A DNA stretch of 64,000 bases from Malacoplasma muris (GTDB lineage: Bacteria; Bacillota_I; Bacilli_A; Mycoplasmatales; Mycoplasmoidaceae): positions 62,001 to 126,000 of the forward strand of contig NZ_CP177248.1 in NCBI RefSeq assembly GCF_046774425.1, in the 5' to 3' direction. The notes under the pieces are model-generated. The model saw nothing but the letters and a program-made list of their open reading frames with translations, was not told the origin of the DNA and did not search any database. Numbering within the stretch: the first letter of the stretch is position 1; each line of letters opens with the position of its first letter. The translations under genes were made by a program, and so were the position numbers. Below are positions 12,032-20,655 of this stretch, one piece after another.

Positions 12032-12058
12032 TATCAATAGTTGTGCCAACTATTGATA
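12032..12058 (+). repeat. Left target duplication of IS30 copy 1 (a terminator hairpin)
   Basis: Arms TATCAATAGTT and AACTATTGATA surround the loop GTGCC, a perfect 11-bp stem. The same 27 bases occur at 13238-13264 with loop GTGCT (one mismatch). This copy is followed by the IS end CCCTGAATG and not by a T tract. Confidence 0.85.
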
Positions 12059-13237
12059 CCCTGAATGAAATATGAAGTGCAACATCATAATAGCACAACT
12101 TATAATTCATAGCCAATAAAATGGTTATGATTTTTTATTTCCTTTCTATACAATGTTTATTTATTTCATAACTTGATTTAAAACCAAACATTTTTCTTGG
12201 CATGAGGTTTATCCTATTTTGTAGTCTAACTACATCATCATTTGTTAATAAATCAAAGTCTGTTCCTTTTTTATAAAATCTTCTAATAATACCATTAGCA
12301 TTTTCATTGCTTCCTCTTTGAAATGAAGCATATGGTTCGCAATAATAAATTTTGCAATTTAATCAATAGGCAAGGATTCCTATTTTATTAAACTCAATTC
12401 CATTATCTATTGTGATTGTTTTTACTTTTAAATTATTTTGTTCAACTAGTTTTTTAATTGTTGAATTTATTGTAAAAGAATTTTTATTTTTGACTTTAAC
12501 AATATATGTCATTCTTGTAACTCTTTCTACTAAAGTTAACAAATTACTATATCCAGCTTTTCTTTTTCCAATAATTAAAATCTGCTTCAAAATGTCCATA
12601 TTCTTCTCTTTTTCTATTTTGGAAGGTCTAGCTCAAAAAGGAAATACATATTTTTCATCAAATTTAGAAAACATACCTTTATGTCTTTTTCTACCTTTTA
12701 CATATCCTTTTCTAAGTCTATCTGACCTTTTTAATTTTCATCTATTGGATTTTATTCAATTAAAAACCTGTCTAGAACTTGGTGTTTTGACACAAGGATA
12801 ATTTTTTTTAATATAATGACAAGTGGCTTCAACTCCATGATCTATTTTTCTAAATTTATCTAAAAATAGATCTGTAAAGCTTTTGTATCTATCAAGATAA
12901 AAAGCATGAGAATTTCATTTTCTATTTAAATATTTTTTATGAGCATTATTAGAATTATATATTCCACAAAATTCATTTCTTTTTAATTCTCTTGATATTG
13001 TAGATCTATGTCTATTCAATTCTTTTGCAATTGAATTTAAAGATCTTCTTTCTTGGTAGAACATAAATTCAATTAATGCTCTTTCTTTTTCTGATAAATG
13101 GTTGTATAACATAGTGGGTGTCTCGCTGTTGTGAAAAACTAAGGGCACCTTTTTCTTTTGTCCTATTTTATGTAAACAAAAAAATGAAGTGCACATATAT
13201 TTTACAATATGTGTTGCACTTCATATTTCAATCGAGC
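12059..13237 (-). mobile_element. IS30-family insertion sequence, copy 1 (1179 bp)
   Basis: The ends CCCTGAATGAAATATGAAGT (left) and, on the other strand, GCTCGATTGAAATATGAAGT (right) are imperfect inverted repeats of 26 bp. Their inner 19 bases are identical and mismatches sit at positions 1, 3, 4 and 7. The element is flanked by a 27-bp duplication that is exactly the terminator hairpin of the upstream gene. It encodes one transposase on the minus strand. A near-identical copy in the other orientation lies at 32584-33765. Behaviour matches that described for IS1630 of Mycoplasma fermentans, which targets and duplicates inverted repeats. Confidence 0.9.
12135..13196 (-). CDS. IS30-family transposase, copy 1 (first catalytic Asp lost by paired frameshifts)
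   Basis: An open frame of 353 codons runs from the complement of 13196 (MCTSFF; a better start may be MLYNHL, about 84 bases in) to TAA at 12135-12137, with TGA as Trp. The N-terminal helix-turn-helix is present (LNSIAKELNRHRSTISRELK). The second Asp (TITIDNGIEF) and the Glu region (RGSNEN) are present. Compared with copy 2, a 1-base loss in an A tract near 12609-12613 and a 1-base gain near 12578-12582 shift the frame over about 13 codons. GHFEADLIIGK of copy 2 becomes MDILKQILIIGK, so the first DDE Asp is gone. Yet the stretch CVKTPSSRQVFNWI, garbled in copy 2, looks normal for IS30. Probably inactive. Confidence 0.75.
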
Positions 13238-13264
13238 TATCAATAGTTGTGCTAACTATTGATA
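13238..13264 (+). terminator. Right target duplication of IS30 copy 1, still a terminator
   Basis: The same hairpin as 12032-12058, but here followed by TTTTTT (13265-13270). This copy keeps the original T tract and is presumably the old terminator of the acidic-protein gene. Confidence 0.8.
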
Positions 13265-13323
13265 TTTTTTTACATAATCATTTATATTAATAATTAATAA
13301 AATGCATAATATGATTTTTATTA

Positions 13324-13329
13324 TATAAT
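13324..13329 (+). promoter_or_regulatory. Probable -10 box of rplK-rplA
   Basis: TATAAT within TTATATAATAGTATGG. A very similar stretch (TATATAATAATATGG) precedes rplM at 46341-46355. Confidence 0.5.
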
Positions 13330-13360
13330 AGTATGGTATATGTTTGTATATATAAAAGCA

Positions 13361-13392
13361 TGTGGGAAGAGATAAACTCTGTTAAACCACGT
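13361..13392 (+). promoter_or_regulatory. Putative L1-binding leader of rplK-rplA
   Basis: GTGGGAAGAG pairs with CTCT and, across an internal loop, with CCAC (GTTAAACCAC). This resembles the L1 autoregulatory site found ahead of rplK-rplA in many bacteria, where GUGGGA and AAACCAC strands mimic the rRNA L1 site. Recognition is by eye only. Confidence 0.5.
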
Positions 13393-13430
13393 AGAGAACA
13401 TATTAATTAATATGAAAGGAAGTGTTGCTT

Positions 13431-13886
13431 GTGGCTTTTAAAGATCCAAAAATAACAAGAATAGCTAAAATTGAATTAATTGGTGGTCAAGCTAAACCTG
13501 GTCCAGCATTAGCATCAATTGGTATCAATATGGCTGAATTTACAAAACAATTTAATGAAGCAACTAAGGAAAAAAATGGAGATATTATTCCTTGTGTTAT
13601 TGTTGCTTATAAAGACAAATCATTTAAATTTGAAATTAAAACTACTCCAACAGCAGCTTTGTTAAAGAAAGCAGCAAATATTAAAAGTGGTGCTAAAAAT
13701 CCTAAAACTGAATGTGTTGCTACTATCTCAAAAGATAAAGCTCTTGAGATTGCAAGATATAAATTAAAAGATTTGAATGCAAATGATGAAGAAGCAGCTT
13801 TAAGAATGGTTGCTGGTACTGCAAAACAAATGGGAATTAAAATCGAAGGTGTTGATTATTACAAACCAAAAAAGGAAGGTAATTAA
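13431..13886 (+). CDS. rplK: 50S ribosomal protein L11
   Basis: L11 forms the GTPase-associated stalk base on 23S rRNA. The protein VAFKDPKITRIAKIELIGG..QAKPGPALASIGINMAEFTK is clearly L11: the PGPALA stretch and C-terminal rRNA-binding domain (AARMVAGTA-type motif, here ALRMVAGTAKQMGIKIEG) are present. I chose GTG 13431 because AAGGAAG (13417-13423) is seven bases upstream. The in-frame GTG at 13422 would overlap the RBS. Length is 151 residues, with a few extra basic residues at the end, close to the usual 141. rplA starts two bases after the stop; the two form an operon. Confidence 0.95.
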   Translation: MAFKDPKITRIAKIELIGGQAKPGPALASIGINMAEFTKQFNEATKEKNGDIIPCVIVAYKDKSFKFEIKTTPTAALLKKAANIKSGAKNPKTECVATISKDKALEIARYKLKDLNANDEEAALRMVAGTAKQMGIKIEGVDYYKPKKEGN

Positions 13887-13888
13887 TT

Positions 13889-15247
13889 ATGGCTAAGAAC
13901 AATAATGTAAAAGCTATTAAAAAACCTAAATTTTCATTTGATAAAACAAAATTTTATTCTATTGAAGAAGCTGTAAAACTTGCTAAACAAAGTTCTCAAA
14001 CTAAATTTGTTTCTTCTATTGATGTAGCAATAAAATTAAATTTAGATACATCGAAAGCTGATCAACAATTAAGAGGTACTCTTGCATTACCACACTTTTT
14101 TGGTAAGAAAAAAAGAATTTTAGTTTTAGATGTTGGTTTAACAGATAAAGATGCATCTAAATTAGGTGTTGATTTTGCTGGGGAAAAAGAAAAAATTGAA
14201 GAAATTTCTAAAGGATGATTAGATTTTGATTTAATTATTACTACTCCAAAAATTATGCCTCAATTAAGTAAGTTAGGTAAAATTTTAGGAACTAGAGGAT
14301 TAATGCCTAATCCAAAAATAGGTAATGTTACTACTAATTTAGAAAAAACAATTGCTGAATTTAAAAAAGGTGTAAACCAATATAGAACAGATTCATATGG
14401 TAATGTTCATATGACTATTGGTAAGGCAAATGCTGATGATTCAAAAATTATTGAAAATATTAATTTTCTATTGGATTTTTTAAATTCAAAAAGACCTGCA
14501 AGTGTTAAAGGAATATATATTCAAAATGTTTCAATTTCTTCAACAATGGGTCCTGGAATTAAAATTTTAATTAATAAAGCATCATCTGATAAAAAAATAA
14601 AAACAGGTTCTAAGAAAGTTAAAGTTACTACTTCAACTGAAAAAGAAAGTAAACCAATTTACTATAAACCAGTATATGTTTACCAAAAGAAAAAAGTAGA
14701 AAGCAAAAATCCTTCTACACCACCAAAAGTAAATTATACTAATACAACTAAAAAAGAAAAACCAGTAGTTAAAAATAATAAAAAAACAACTACTGTTAAA
14801 AAACCAATTGTTAATAAACCAGTTTCAAATAACAAAGTAAATAGTAAAGTAGTTAAAAAACCTGTAAATAAAAAACCAGTTGTTACTAAAAATGATAACA
14901 AAATTAAACCAGTTTCTAAACCAACACCAAAACCTGTTGTAAATAAAAAACCAGTAGCTGTTAAATCAAATACTAGTAAACCAAAAGTAGTTTTTAAATC
15001 AACATCAAAACCAACTGCAAAAAAGGGAGTTGTAAATAAAAAACCAGTAGCTGTAAAATCAAATACTAGTAAACCAAAATCAGTTGTTAAACTAGTTCCA
15101 AAACAAGTTGTAAAAAAAGAAGCAAATAATAATAAAGTTGCTAGTTCAAAGTTTGGTTCTAACACAAATACAAAAAAAGTTGTGAATAAAACAAATGTAA
15201 AACCTACTTCTAAGTCAGTTAAACCTACACAAAAAAAAGGTAAGTAG
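13889..15247 (+). CDS. rplA: 50S ribosomal protein L1 with long basic C-terminal tail
   Basis: Residues 1-230 are ordinary L1, the L1-stalk protein and usual translational repressor of this operon. They include LGKILGTRGLMPNPKIGNVT and SISSTMGPGIKI, with one TGA (14216) as Trp. The frame then continues for about 220 residues rich in Lys, Pro, Val, Asn and Thr (units such as NKKPVAVKSNTSKPK), roughly doubling the protein (452 against about 230). The tail has no acidic residues to speak of and is probably disordered. A 51-bp stretch is duplicated within it. A clear terminator follows, so the tail is not a fusion to a downstream gene. Its purpose is unknown; RNA or membrane contact is possible. 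Confidence 0.9.
14936..15079 (+). repeat. Direct repeat in the rplA tail (51 bp, two copies)
   Basis: 14936-14986 and 15029-15079 differ by one base. Each encodes VVNKKPVAVKSNTSKPK. The copies are offset by 93 bp (31 codons), so unequal crossing over would keep the frame. Confidence 0.75.
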
Positions 15248-15254
15248 TTTTATT

Positions 15255-15290
15255 AAAACTCAAGTTATTAATACTTGAGTTTTTATTATA
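15255..15290 (+). terminator. Terminator after rplA
   Basis: AAAACTCAAGT (15255-15265) pairs with ACTTGAGTTTT (15274-15284), followed by TTTATTAT-type sequence. Confidence 0.8.
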
Positions 15291-15366
15291 TTTGTTATCA
15301 ATTCTAAAAAATATGTAAAATATATTAAAAATAGATTTATATAAAATACTTCTTAACGAGGTTATC

Positions 15367-16248
15367 ATGGGTAGATCAAAAAAAACTGAAATAGTTAAAA
15401 CAGAAAGTAGTAAAAATGTGTCTAAGTCAAAAACCATTGCTGTTGAGTTAAGAAACATTAATTTTAGTTATGATGATTGCACAAAAACTTTGAATGATGT
15501 GAGTTTTAAGATATATGAAAATGAATATGTTTGTGTAATAGGACACAATGGTAGTGGAAAATCTACAATATCAAAAATATTAGTTGGGCTTTTACAACCA
15601 ATTAGTGGAGATATAGAAATTTTTGGTGTTCCAATAACTTATGAAACAGTAAAGTATTTAAGAAATAATGTAGGTATTATTTTTCAAAATCCTGATAGTC
15701 AATTTATTGGATTAACAACTGAAGATGATATAGCATTTGGATTAGAAAATAAAAAAATAGATCCTAATGCTATGAAAGAAATCATTGATAATGTTGCTTC
15801 AATTATTGAAATTCAAGATTTACTAAAAAAGGATTCACTTGCACTATCTGGTGGTCAAAAACAACGTGTTGCTATAGCATCTGTTTTAGCAACAAATCCA
15901 AAAATTATGATTTTTGATGAATCTACTTCAATGTTAGATCCTAGAGGAAAAAAAGAATTGAAAGATATGATTTTAAAATTAAGAAATGAAGCAAAAAAAA
16001 CAATAATCTCTATTACTCATGATATGGATGAAGTTTTAAATGCTGATAAAGTAATAATTTTAGAAAAAGGTCAAGTGAAATTAATTGGAAAGCCAAGTGA
16101 AGTTTTTGTTGATGAAAAAAAATTACAAAATATGGCATTAGATTTTCCATTTGCTTTAAAATTATCTAAAATGCTAAAAGAAACAAATACAATAAAAAAC
16201 TTAACAATTGATATTGATAATTTAGTGGAGCAAATATGCAAAAAGTAA
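15367..16248 (+). CDS. ecfA1: Energy-coupling factor transporter ATPase EcfA1
   Basis: One of two ATPases that power ECF vitamin and cofactor uptake with EcfT and exchangeable S-components at the membrane. The protein has 293 residues: Walker A GHNGSGKST (59-67), Q-loop FQNPDSQF, signature LSGGQKQR (about 160), Walker B IMIFDES (180), and H-loop ITHD (216). FQNPDSQFIGLTTEDDIAFGLEN is typical of EcfA1/CbiO1. There is a short charged N-terminal extension of about 25 residues. The gene overlaps ecfA2 by 13 bases and the order A1-A2-T is the standard operon. No S-component is in the window, as expected for group II ECF systems. Confidence 0.92.
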   Translation: MGRSKKTEIVKTESSKNVSKSKTIAVELRNINFSYDDCTKTLNDVSFKIYENEYVCVIGHNGSGKSTISKILVGLLQPISGDIEIFGVPITYETVKYLRNNVGIIFQNPDSQFIGLTTEDDIAFGLENKKIDPNAMKEIIDNVASIIEIQDLLKKDSLALSGGQKQRVAIASVLATNPKIMIFDESTSMLDPRGKKELKDMILKLRNEAKKTIISITHDMDEVLNADKVIILEKGQVKLIGKPSEVFVDEKKLQNMALDFPFALKLSKMLKETNTIKNLTIDIDNLVEQICKK

Positions 16249-17384
16249 ATCCTATTAATAAAGATTTAGAATTAAAAAATAATGACATTGTTTTAATAAA
16301 TAATTTGCATTGTGTTTTTAATGAAGGTCAAGAAAATCAAGTAAATGCATTAAATGGTGTTGATTTATCTTTTGAAAAAAATAAGATTCATTTTATTATT
16401 GGCAATTCAGGATCTGGTAAATCAACTTTAGTCTATCATTTTAATGGTTTAATAAAAAGTAAAAAGGGTGATTTAAACATTAATAATTTTTTAATTTTAG
16501 GAAATAAAAGAAAAATAAAAAATCCTAAAAAATTAAGAAGAATTGTTAGTATGGTTTTTCAATTCCCAGAATATCAATTATTTAAAGATACAATTTTAAA
16601 AGACATTTCTTTTGGTCCAAAAGTTTTAGGAATACCTAAAATTAAAGCTGAAAAATATAATTTAGAAATTATAAAAGAATATATTAAGAATGAACATGAA
16701 TTTAAAAATAAAATAATTCATTATTTTAATATAAACGATTTTGATAAATTTCTTGATGATTTAAATTTAAAAATTAAATATAATAAAAAAACAAAATTAA
16801 CAAAAATAAAGATTATTTATAATAAAAAAAGTTATTCAACAAATATAAGCATAAATTATAAAACAACTGATGATATATCATATGATGATTCATTAAAATA
16901 TCTTGAAGAGATGGGATTAGATGAATCATATTTGGAAAGAAATCCATTTGGCTTATCTGGAGGGCAAAAAAGAAGAGTTGCTATTGCTGGAATTTTAGCT
17001 ATAGAACCAAATATTCTTATATTTGATGAACCTACAGCTGGATTGGATCCTATGGGTGAGCAAGAAATGATGGAAACAATTTTAAGAGCTAAAAATAAGG
17101 GACAAACAATTGTTGTTATTACACATACAATGGATCATGTTTTGCAAATAGGAGATAATGTTATTGTTTTAAAAGATGGTAAGCCATTTTTAAGTGGCGA
17201 TCCTTATGATGTTTTTTTGAATCCAAAATTATTAACTGAAACTAAAATGGAAGTGCCTAAAATTATTGATATAATAAATAGACTAGTAAGTAAAGATAAA
17301 AAATATAAAAAATTATATGAGTTAAAACCAAGAACTATTGAAGAACTATCAGCAGCAATTACAAAAATAAAAAAGGGGAAATAA
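16236..17384 (+). CDS. ecfA2: Energy-coupling factor transporter ATPase EcfA2 with internal insertion
   Basis: Partner ATPase to EcfA1. Walker A GNSGSGKST is at 56-64, the Q-loop reads FQFPEYQLF, signature LSGGQKRR is at about 240, Walker B ILIFDEP and H-loop ITHTMDH follow. FQFPEYQLF identifies it as EcfA2. The distance from Walker A to signature is about 184 residues against about 101 in EcfA1. An extra 80-90 lysine- and tyrosine-rich residues (about 137-220) lie inside the helical subdomain, after GPKVLGIPK. The length of 382 exceeds the usual 280-290. It starts inside ecfA1 and ends two bases before ecfT. Confidence 0.92.
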   Translation: MQKVNPINKDLELKNNDIVLINNLHCVFNEGQENQVNALNGVDLSFEKNKIHFIIGNSGSGKSTLVYHFNGLIKSKKGDLNINNFLILGNKRKIKNPKKLRRIVSMVFQFPEYQLFKDTILKDISFGPKVLGIPKIKAEKYNLEIIKEYIKNEHEFKNKIIHYFNINDFDKFLDDLNLKIKYNKKTKLTKIKIIYNKKSYSTNISINYKTTDDISYDDSLKYLEEMGLDESYLERNPFGLSGGQKRRVAIAGILAIEPNILIFDEPTAGLDPMGEQEMMETILRAKNKGQTIVVITHTMDHVLQIGDNVIVLKDGKPFLSGDPYDVFLNPKLLTETKMEVPKIIDIINRLVSKDKKYKKLYELKPRTIEELSAAITKIKKGK

Positions 17385-17386
17385 CT

Positions 17387-18589
17387 ATGAATTATAATGG
17401 GTATGTTTATAGAAATTCAATTATTCATAGGATGAATCCTTCAATAAAATTTTTGACATCAATACTTTTTATAATTCTAATTTTTATTCCTTATGGTTTT
17501 TTTACACAATTAATAATATTAGCAATTCTTTTAATAATATATTTTCTAGCTAAGTTGCCAATTAAAAAATTTATTAATATTTTGATTTCAATCATTGTTA
17601 TGATGGTTATATTATTTGCTGTCAATTGGCTAACTTATAAGGGTCCAGGTGTAGTATTTAATTTGCAAAATAAAATCAATTTTTTGATTCCTCAATCTAC
17701 ATTGACACTAGCAGGCCCAAAACACTTTATTCAAGATAGCAATGGAGCTATTTTTTTACAAGGTTATATGTGAGGTTCTCATGAGGTTGATTTATCATCT
17801 ATTGGTCTTTCATATGAATATGAAGGTCAAACAAAATTATTATCGGAAGCAATGTTTAATATTAATGGAAGTGGTTTTCATAAATTGAATGCTGATGTAA
17901 TATCATCTAACGATAAAGATAAAATATTACAAGCAATAACTACAGCAATTAAAAAGGCTGGCTATTCTTATATTAAGGATAATGTAAGTTATATTTATGT
18001 TTACAAATCAACTTGATATTCATTATCATCATTTTCAATAATGTTAATGCTTTCTGTATCATTAAAAATATTTTTAATGATACTAATTGTTACAATTTTA
18101 ACTGCAACTACTTCTTCAGTTGAATTAACATATGCACTTGAAGATATTTTAAATCCATTAAGAATATTTAGATTGCCAGTAACTGTTTGATCTACAACAA
18201 TCGCATTAGGAATTAGATTTATACCATCATTGTTAGATGAATCTGAAAGAATTATGAAAGCACAAGCTTCTAGAGGATTAGATTTTAAAAATGGTAATTT
18301 AAAAGATAAATTACTTTCTTTAACTTCATTTATTGTGCCTTTATTTTCAATTGCATTTAAAAAAGCAGATGAACTTGCAAATGCAATGGAAGCAAGAGGA
18401 TATAATCCAAGATATACAAGAACAAGATATAGAGATTATAAAATAACCATGTTAGACTGATTTGTGTATTTGCTATTAGGTATTTTTCTTGGTGTTGTAA
18501 TAGCATTAATAACAGTTATAGGGAGTGGTAAAATTGCATATATATCACCACTTGGACTTTTAGAAGCTACAACAATGTTTGGACGTTAA
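17387..18589 (+). CDS. ecfT: Energy-coupling factor transmembrane protein EcfT
   Basis: The membrane scaffold of the ECF transporter. The 400-residue frame crosses TGA codons at 17771, 18014, 18188 and 18458 as Trp. The N-terminal segment YRNSIIHRMNPSIKFLTSIL matches the EcfT start. The coupling-helix motifs SRGLDFKNGN and MEARGYNPRYTRTR (the two A-R-G motifs that contact EcfA1/A2) are at about 290-345. It is longer than usual (about 265), with about 100 extra residues (110-205) between early helices, probably extracytoplasmic. It is coupled to ecfA2. Confidence 0.9.
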
Positions 18590-18591
18590 TA

Positions 18592-19320
18592 ATGCCAAAT
18601 TATAAAGTAAAGGTTAGTTATAATGGCACAAACTATTCAGGTTGAGCAAAACAGAATGATAATGTAAAAACTATTCAAAATGAAATTGAATTAACTTTAT
18701 CTAATATATTTCAAAAAGAAATAAATATTTTTGCATCAGGAAGAACAGATAAATATGTTCATGCAATTGATCAATGTTTTAATTTTAAAGTAGAGTCAAA
18801 TATTCCAGTTGCTTCTATAAAAAAAATATGTAATTTAAAATTGGAAAAAGATATCAGAATTAATTCCATACAAATTGTTGGTGATAAGTTTCATTCACGA
18901 TTTTCAATTATTTCTAAAGTGTATTTATACAAAATAAATGTTGGAAAATACAATCTTTTTGAAAGAAATCATGTATATCAATATAATAAAGATATAAATT
19001 TATCAAAAATTAAAAAAGCAATGAAATTATTTATTGGTGAAAATAATTTTCTATCTTTTAGTACAACAGAAGTTGAAAATACAATAAGAAAAATAGAATC
19101 TTTTACAGTGAGTAAAAAAAACAATTATGTTTTTTTTAAAATTAAAGGTAATGGATTTTTGCGAAATATGGTAAGAATGATAATTGCATGTATTTTGAAT
19201 TATAATGAAGATAATATTTCACATCAAGAAATTATTAATTTATTGAAAAACCCTAAAAAAGGATCATCAATTGATAAGGCGCCAGGATGTGGATTATATT
19301 TGTATAAAACAATTTATTAG
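18592..19320 (+). CDS. truA: tRNA pseudouridine(38-40) synthase
   Basis: TruA makes pseudouridine in the anticodon stem-loop of many tRNAs. It has 242 residues starting MPNYKVKVSYNGTNYSGW, where TGA is Trp, two bases after ecfT. The catalytic motif is FASGRTDKYVHAIDQ: the Asp is present, but the usual GRTD-x-GVHA glycine is Tyr. The C-terminal RNMVRMI motif (FLRNMVRMIIACI) is normal. Length and domain order match the family. Confidence 0.9.
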
Positions 19321-19330
19321 TAGGGAAAAT

Positions 19331-19828
19331 ATGACAAAGACTTTAGAAATATTAAATGACTTAAAAATTGAGTATAAACATGTAATTCATGAACCCATCA
19401 TAAATTATGAAATAGCTAAAAAAATTGATCAAGAGAATAATTTAACTGGAATGGAAAGCAAAAATCTTTTTTTAGTTTCTAAATCTAATAAATACTATTT
19501 ATTAGTTACAAAAGAAGGAACAAGATTTGATAGAATTTTTTTTAAAGAATTATTGGAAGAAAAAATTAGTATAACTTCACCTGATGAATTAAATGCTAAA
19601 ACAGGATATGTAGTAGGAAGTGCTCCATCTTTTCCATATCCTGATGATGTTACATACATAATTGATATTTCAATTTTTGATCATGATAAATACATTTGTT
19701 CTGCTGGAATTCCAACAGAAAGTTATGAAATGATAACAAAAGACATTATTAAAGTATATGAAACTCAGAATAATCAAGTAAAGTTTTTAGATTTTGACAA
19801 AGGTTCATTTGTTGATAAACCAAATTAA
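19331..19828 (+). CDS. YbaK/ProX-type aminoacyl-tRNA deacylase-like protein
   Basis: This 165-residue protein belongs to the YbaK/prolyl-tRNA-editing family (KNLFLVSKSNKYYLLVTKEG, TGYVVGSAPSFPYPDDV), which hydrolyses mischarged tRNA in trans. The conserved lysine is in the KNLFLVSK segment. I chose ATG 19331, with AGGGAAA six bases before it. An earlier in-frame start at 19271 would overlap truA by 50 bases. It ends before a strong terminator, closing the ecf-truA operon. Exact tRNA substrate is unknown. Confidence 0.8.
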   Translation: MTKTLEILNDLKIEYKHVIHEPIINYEIAKKIDQENNLTGMESKNLFLVSKSNKYYLLVTKEGTRFDRIFFKELLEEKISITSPDELNAKTGYVVGSAPSFPYPDDVTYIIDISIFDHDKYICSAGIPTESYEMITKDIIKVYETQNNQVKFLDFDKGSFVDKPN

Positions 19829-19834
19829 ATCAAT

Positions 19835-19878
19835 TTCTTTTCATTAATAATTTTTATGGTTAATGAAAAGAATTTTTT
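19835..19878 (+). terminator. Terminator closing the ecf-truA operon
   Basis: TTCTTTTCATTAA (19835-19847) pairs perfectly with TTAATGAAAAGAA (19860-19872), followed by TTTTTT. Confidence 0.85.
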
Positions 19879-20016
19879 ATTGCTAAATTGAGATAAATAA
19901 TTGAGAATTAGTCATGAAAATATAAAATTTGAACGCTAAAATTTAAAAATGAAGTTAATATTTAACATAGAAATAATAAATATTTAATATTAATTGCAAT
20001 TTAAGGGTTTTGATTA

Positions 20017-20655
20017 ATGAGAAATGTGCAGATTAAATCTAAGGAAAGAGTCTCAAATCATGGCGAAGTTTTTACAAATGAAAAGGAAGTAAAAGCAATG
20101 TGTGATTTAGTTAACAATGAAACTCAAAGAATTGATTCTAGATTCCTAGAACCAGCGTGTGGTGATGGTAATTTTTTAAATGAAATATTGATTAGAAAAT
20201 TAATTATTGTAAAAAATAAGTATAAAAAATCTATATCTGATTATGAAAAAATGTCTCTTTTAGCTGTTTCTAGTTTATATGGTATTGATTTGCTAAGAGA
20301 CAATATTATTAATTGCATAAATAGGCTATATAAAACATGAGAAAATGAATATTTAAAAATATCAAAATCTAATATATCAAATGAGATTAAAGATTCAATT
20401 AAATTTATATTAAGAAAAAATATAATATGTGGTAATGCATTGACTTTTAATACTATAGATGAAAATGGTAAGGAAACAAATGAACCAATTATATTTAGCG
20501 AATGAAGTTTTATAATAGGTTCTAATCTTCAAAGAAGTGATTATATATTTGAAAATTTACTAAATGCAAATAATAATCTATTTAATCAACATAACCAATC
20601 AACATTATTAAAAAAATATATAACTCATTATAGGAAAATAAAAGATTATGAATAA
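20017..20655 (+). CDS. DNA methylase-like subunit lacking the NPPY motif
   Basis: A 212-residue protein (TGA 20338 and 20503 are Trp) with GEVFTNEKEV near the start and the SAM-binding motif EPACGDGNFL at about residues 46-55, then LYGIDLLRDN (motif II region). No N/D-PP-Y/F catalytic motif follows; the equivalent place reads SEWSFIIGSNLQRSDY. Homologous small proteins accompany Eco57I-type adenine methylases in other bacteria, so I read this as the first subunit of the restriction-modification locus and not a truncated gene. The C-terminus overlaps the start of the next gene by eight bases. An active-site role is unlikely; DNA or SAM binding or a partner role is inference. Confidence 0.75.

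Noticed and set aside
12412..12801. Plus-strand frame within IS30 copy 1 (and the matching frame in copy 2)
   Set aside because: Antisense of the transposase and present because of the frame pattern; no RBS.
14734..15165. Minus-strand frame opposite the rplA tail
   Set aside because: It mirrors the Lys/Pro/Val repeats as Phe/Gly/Thr. Sense coding is continuous with L1.
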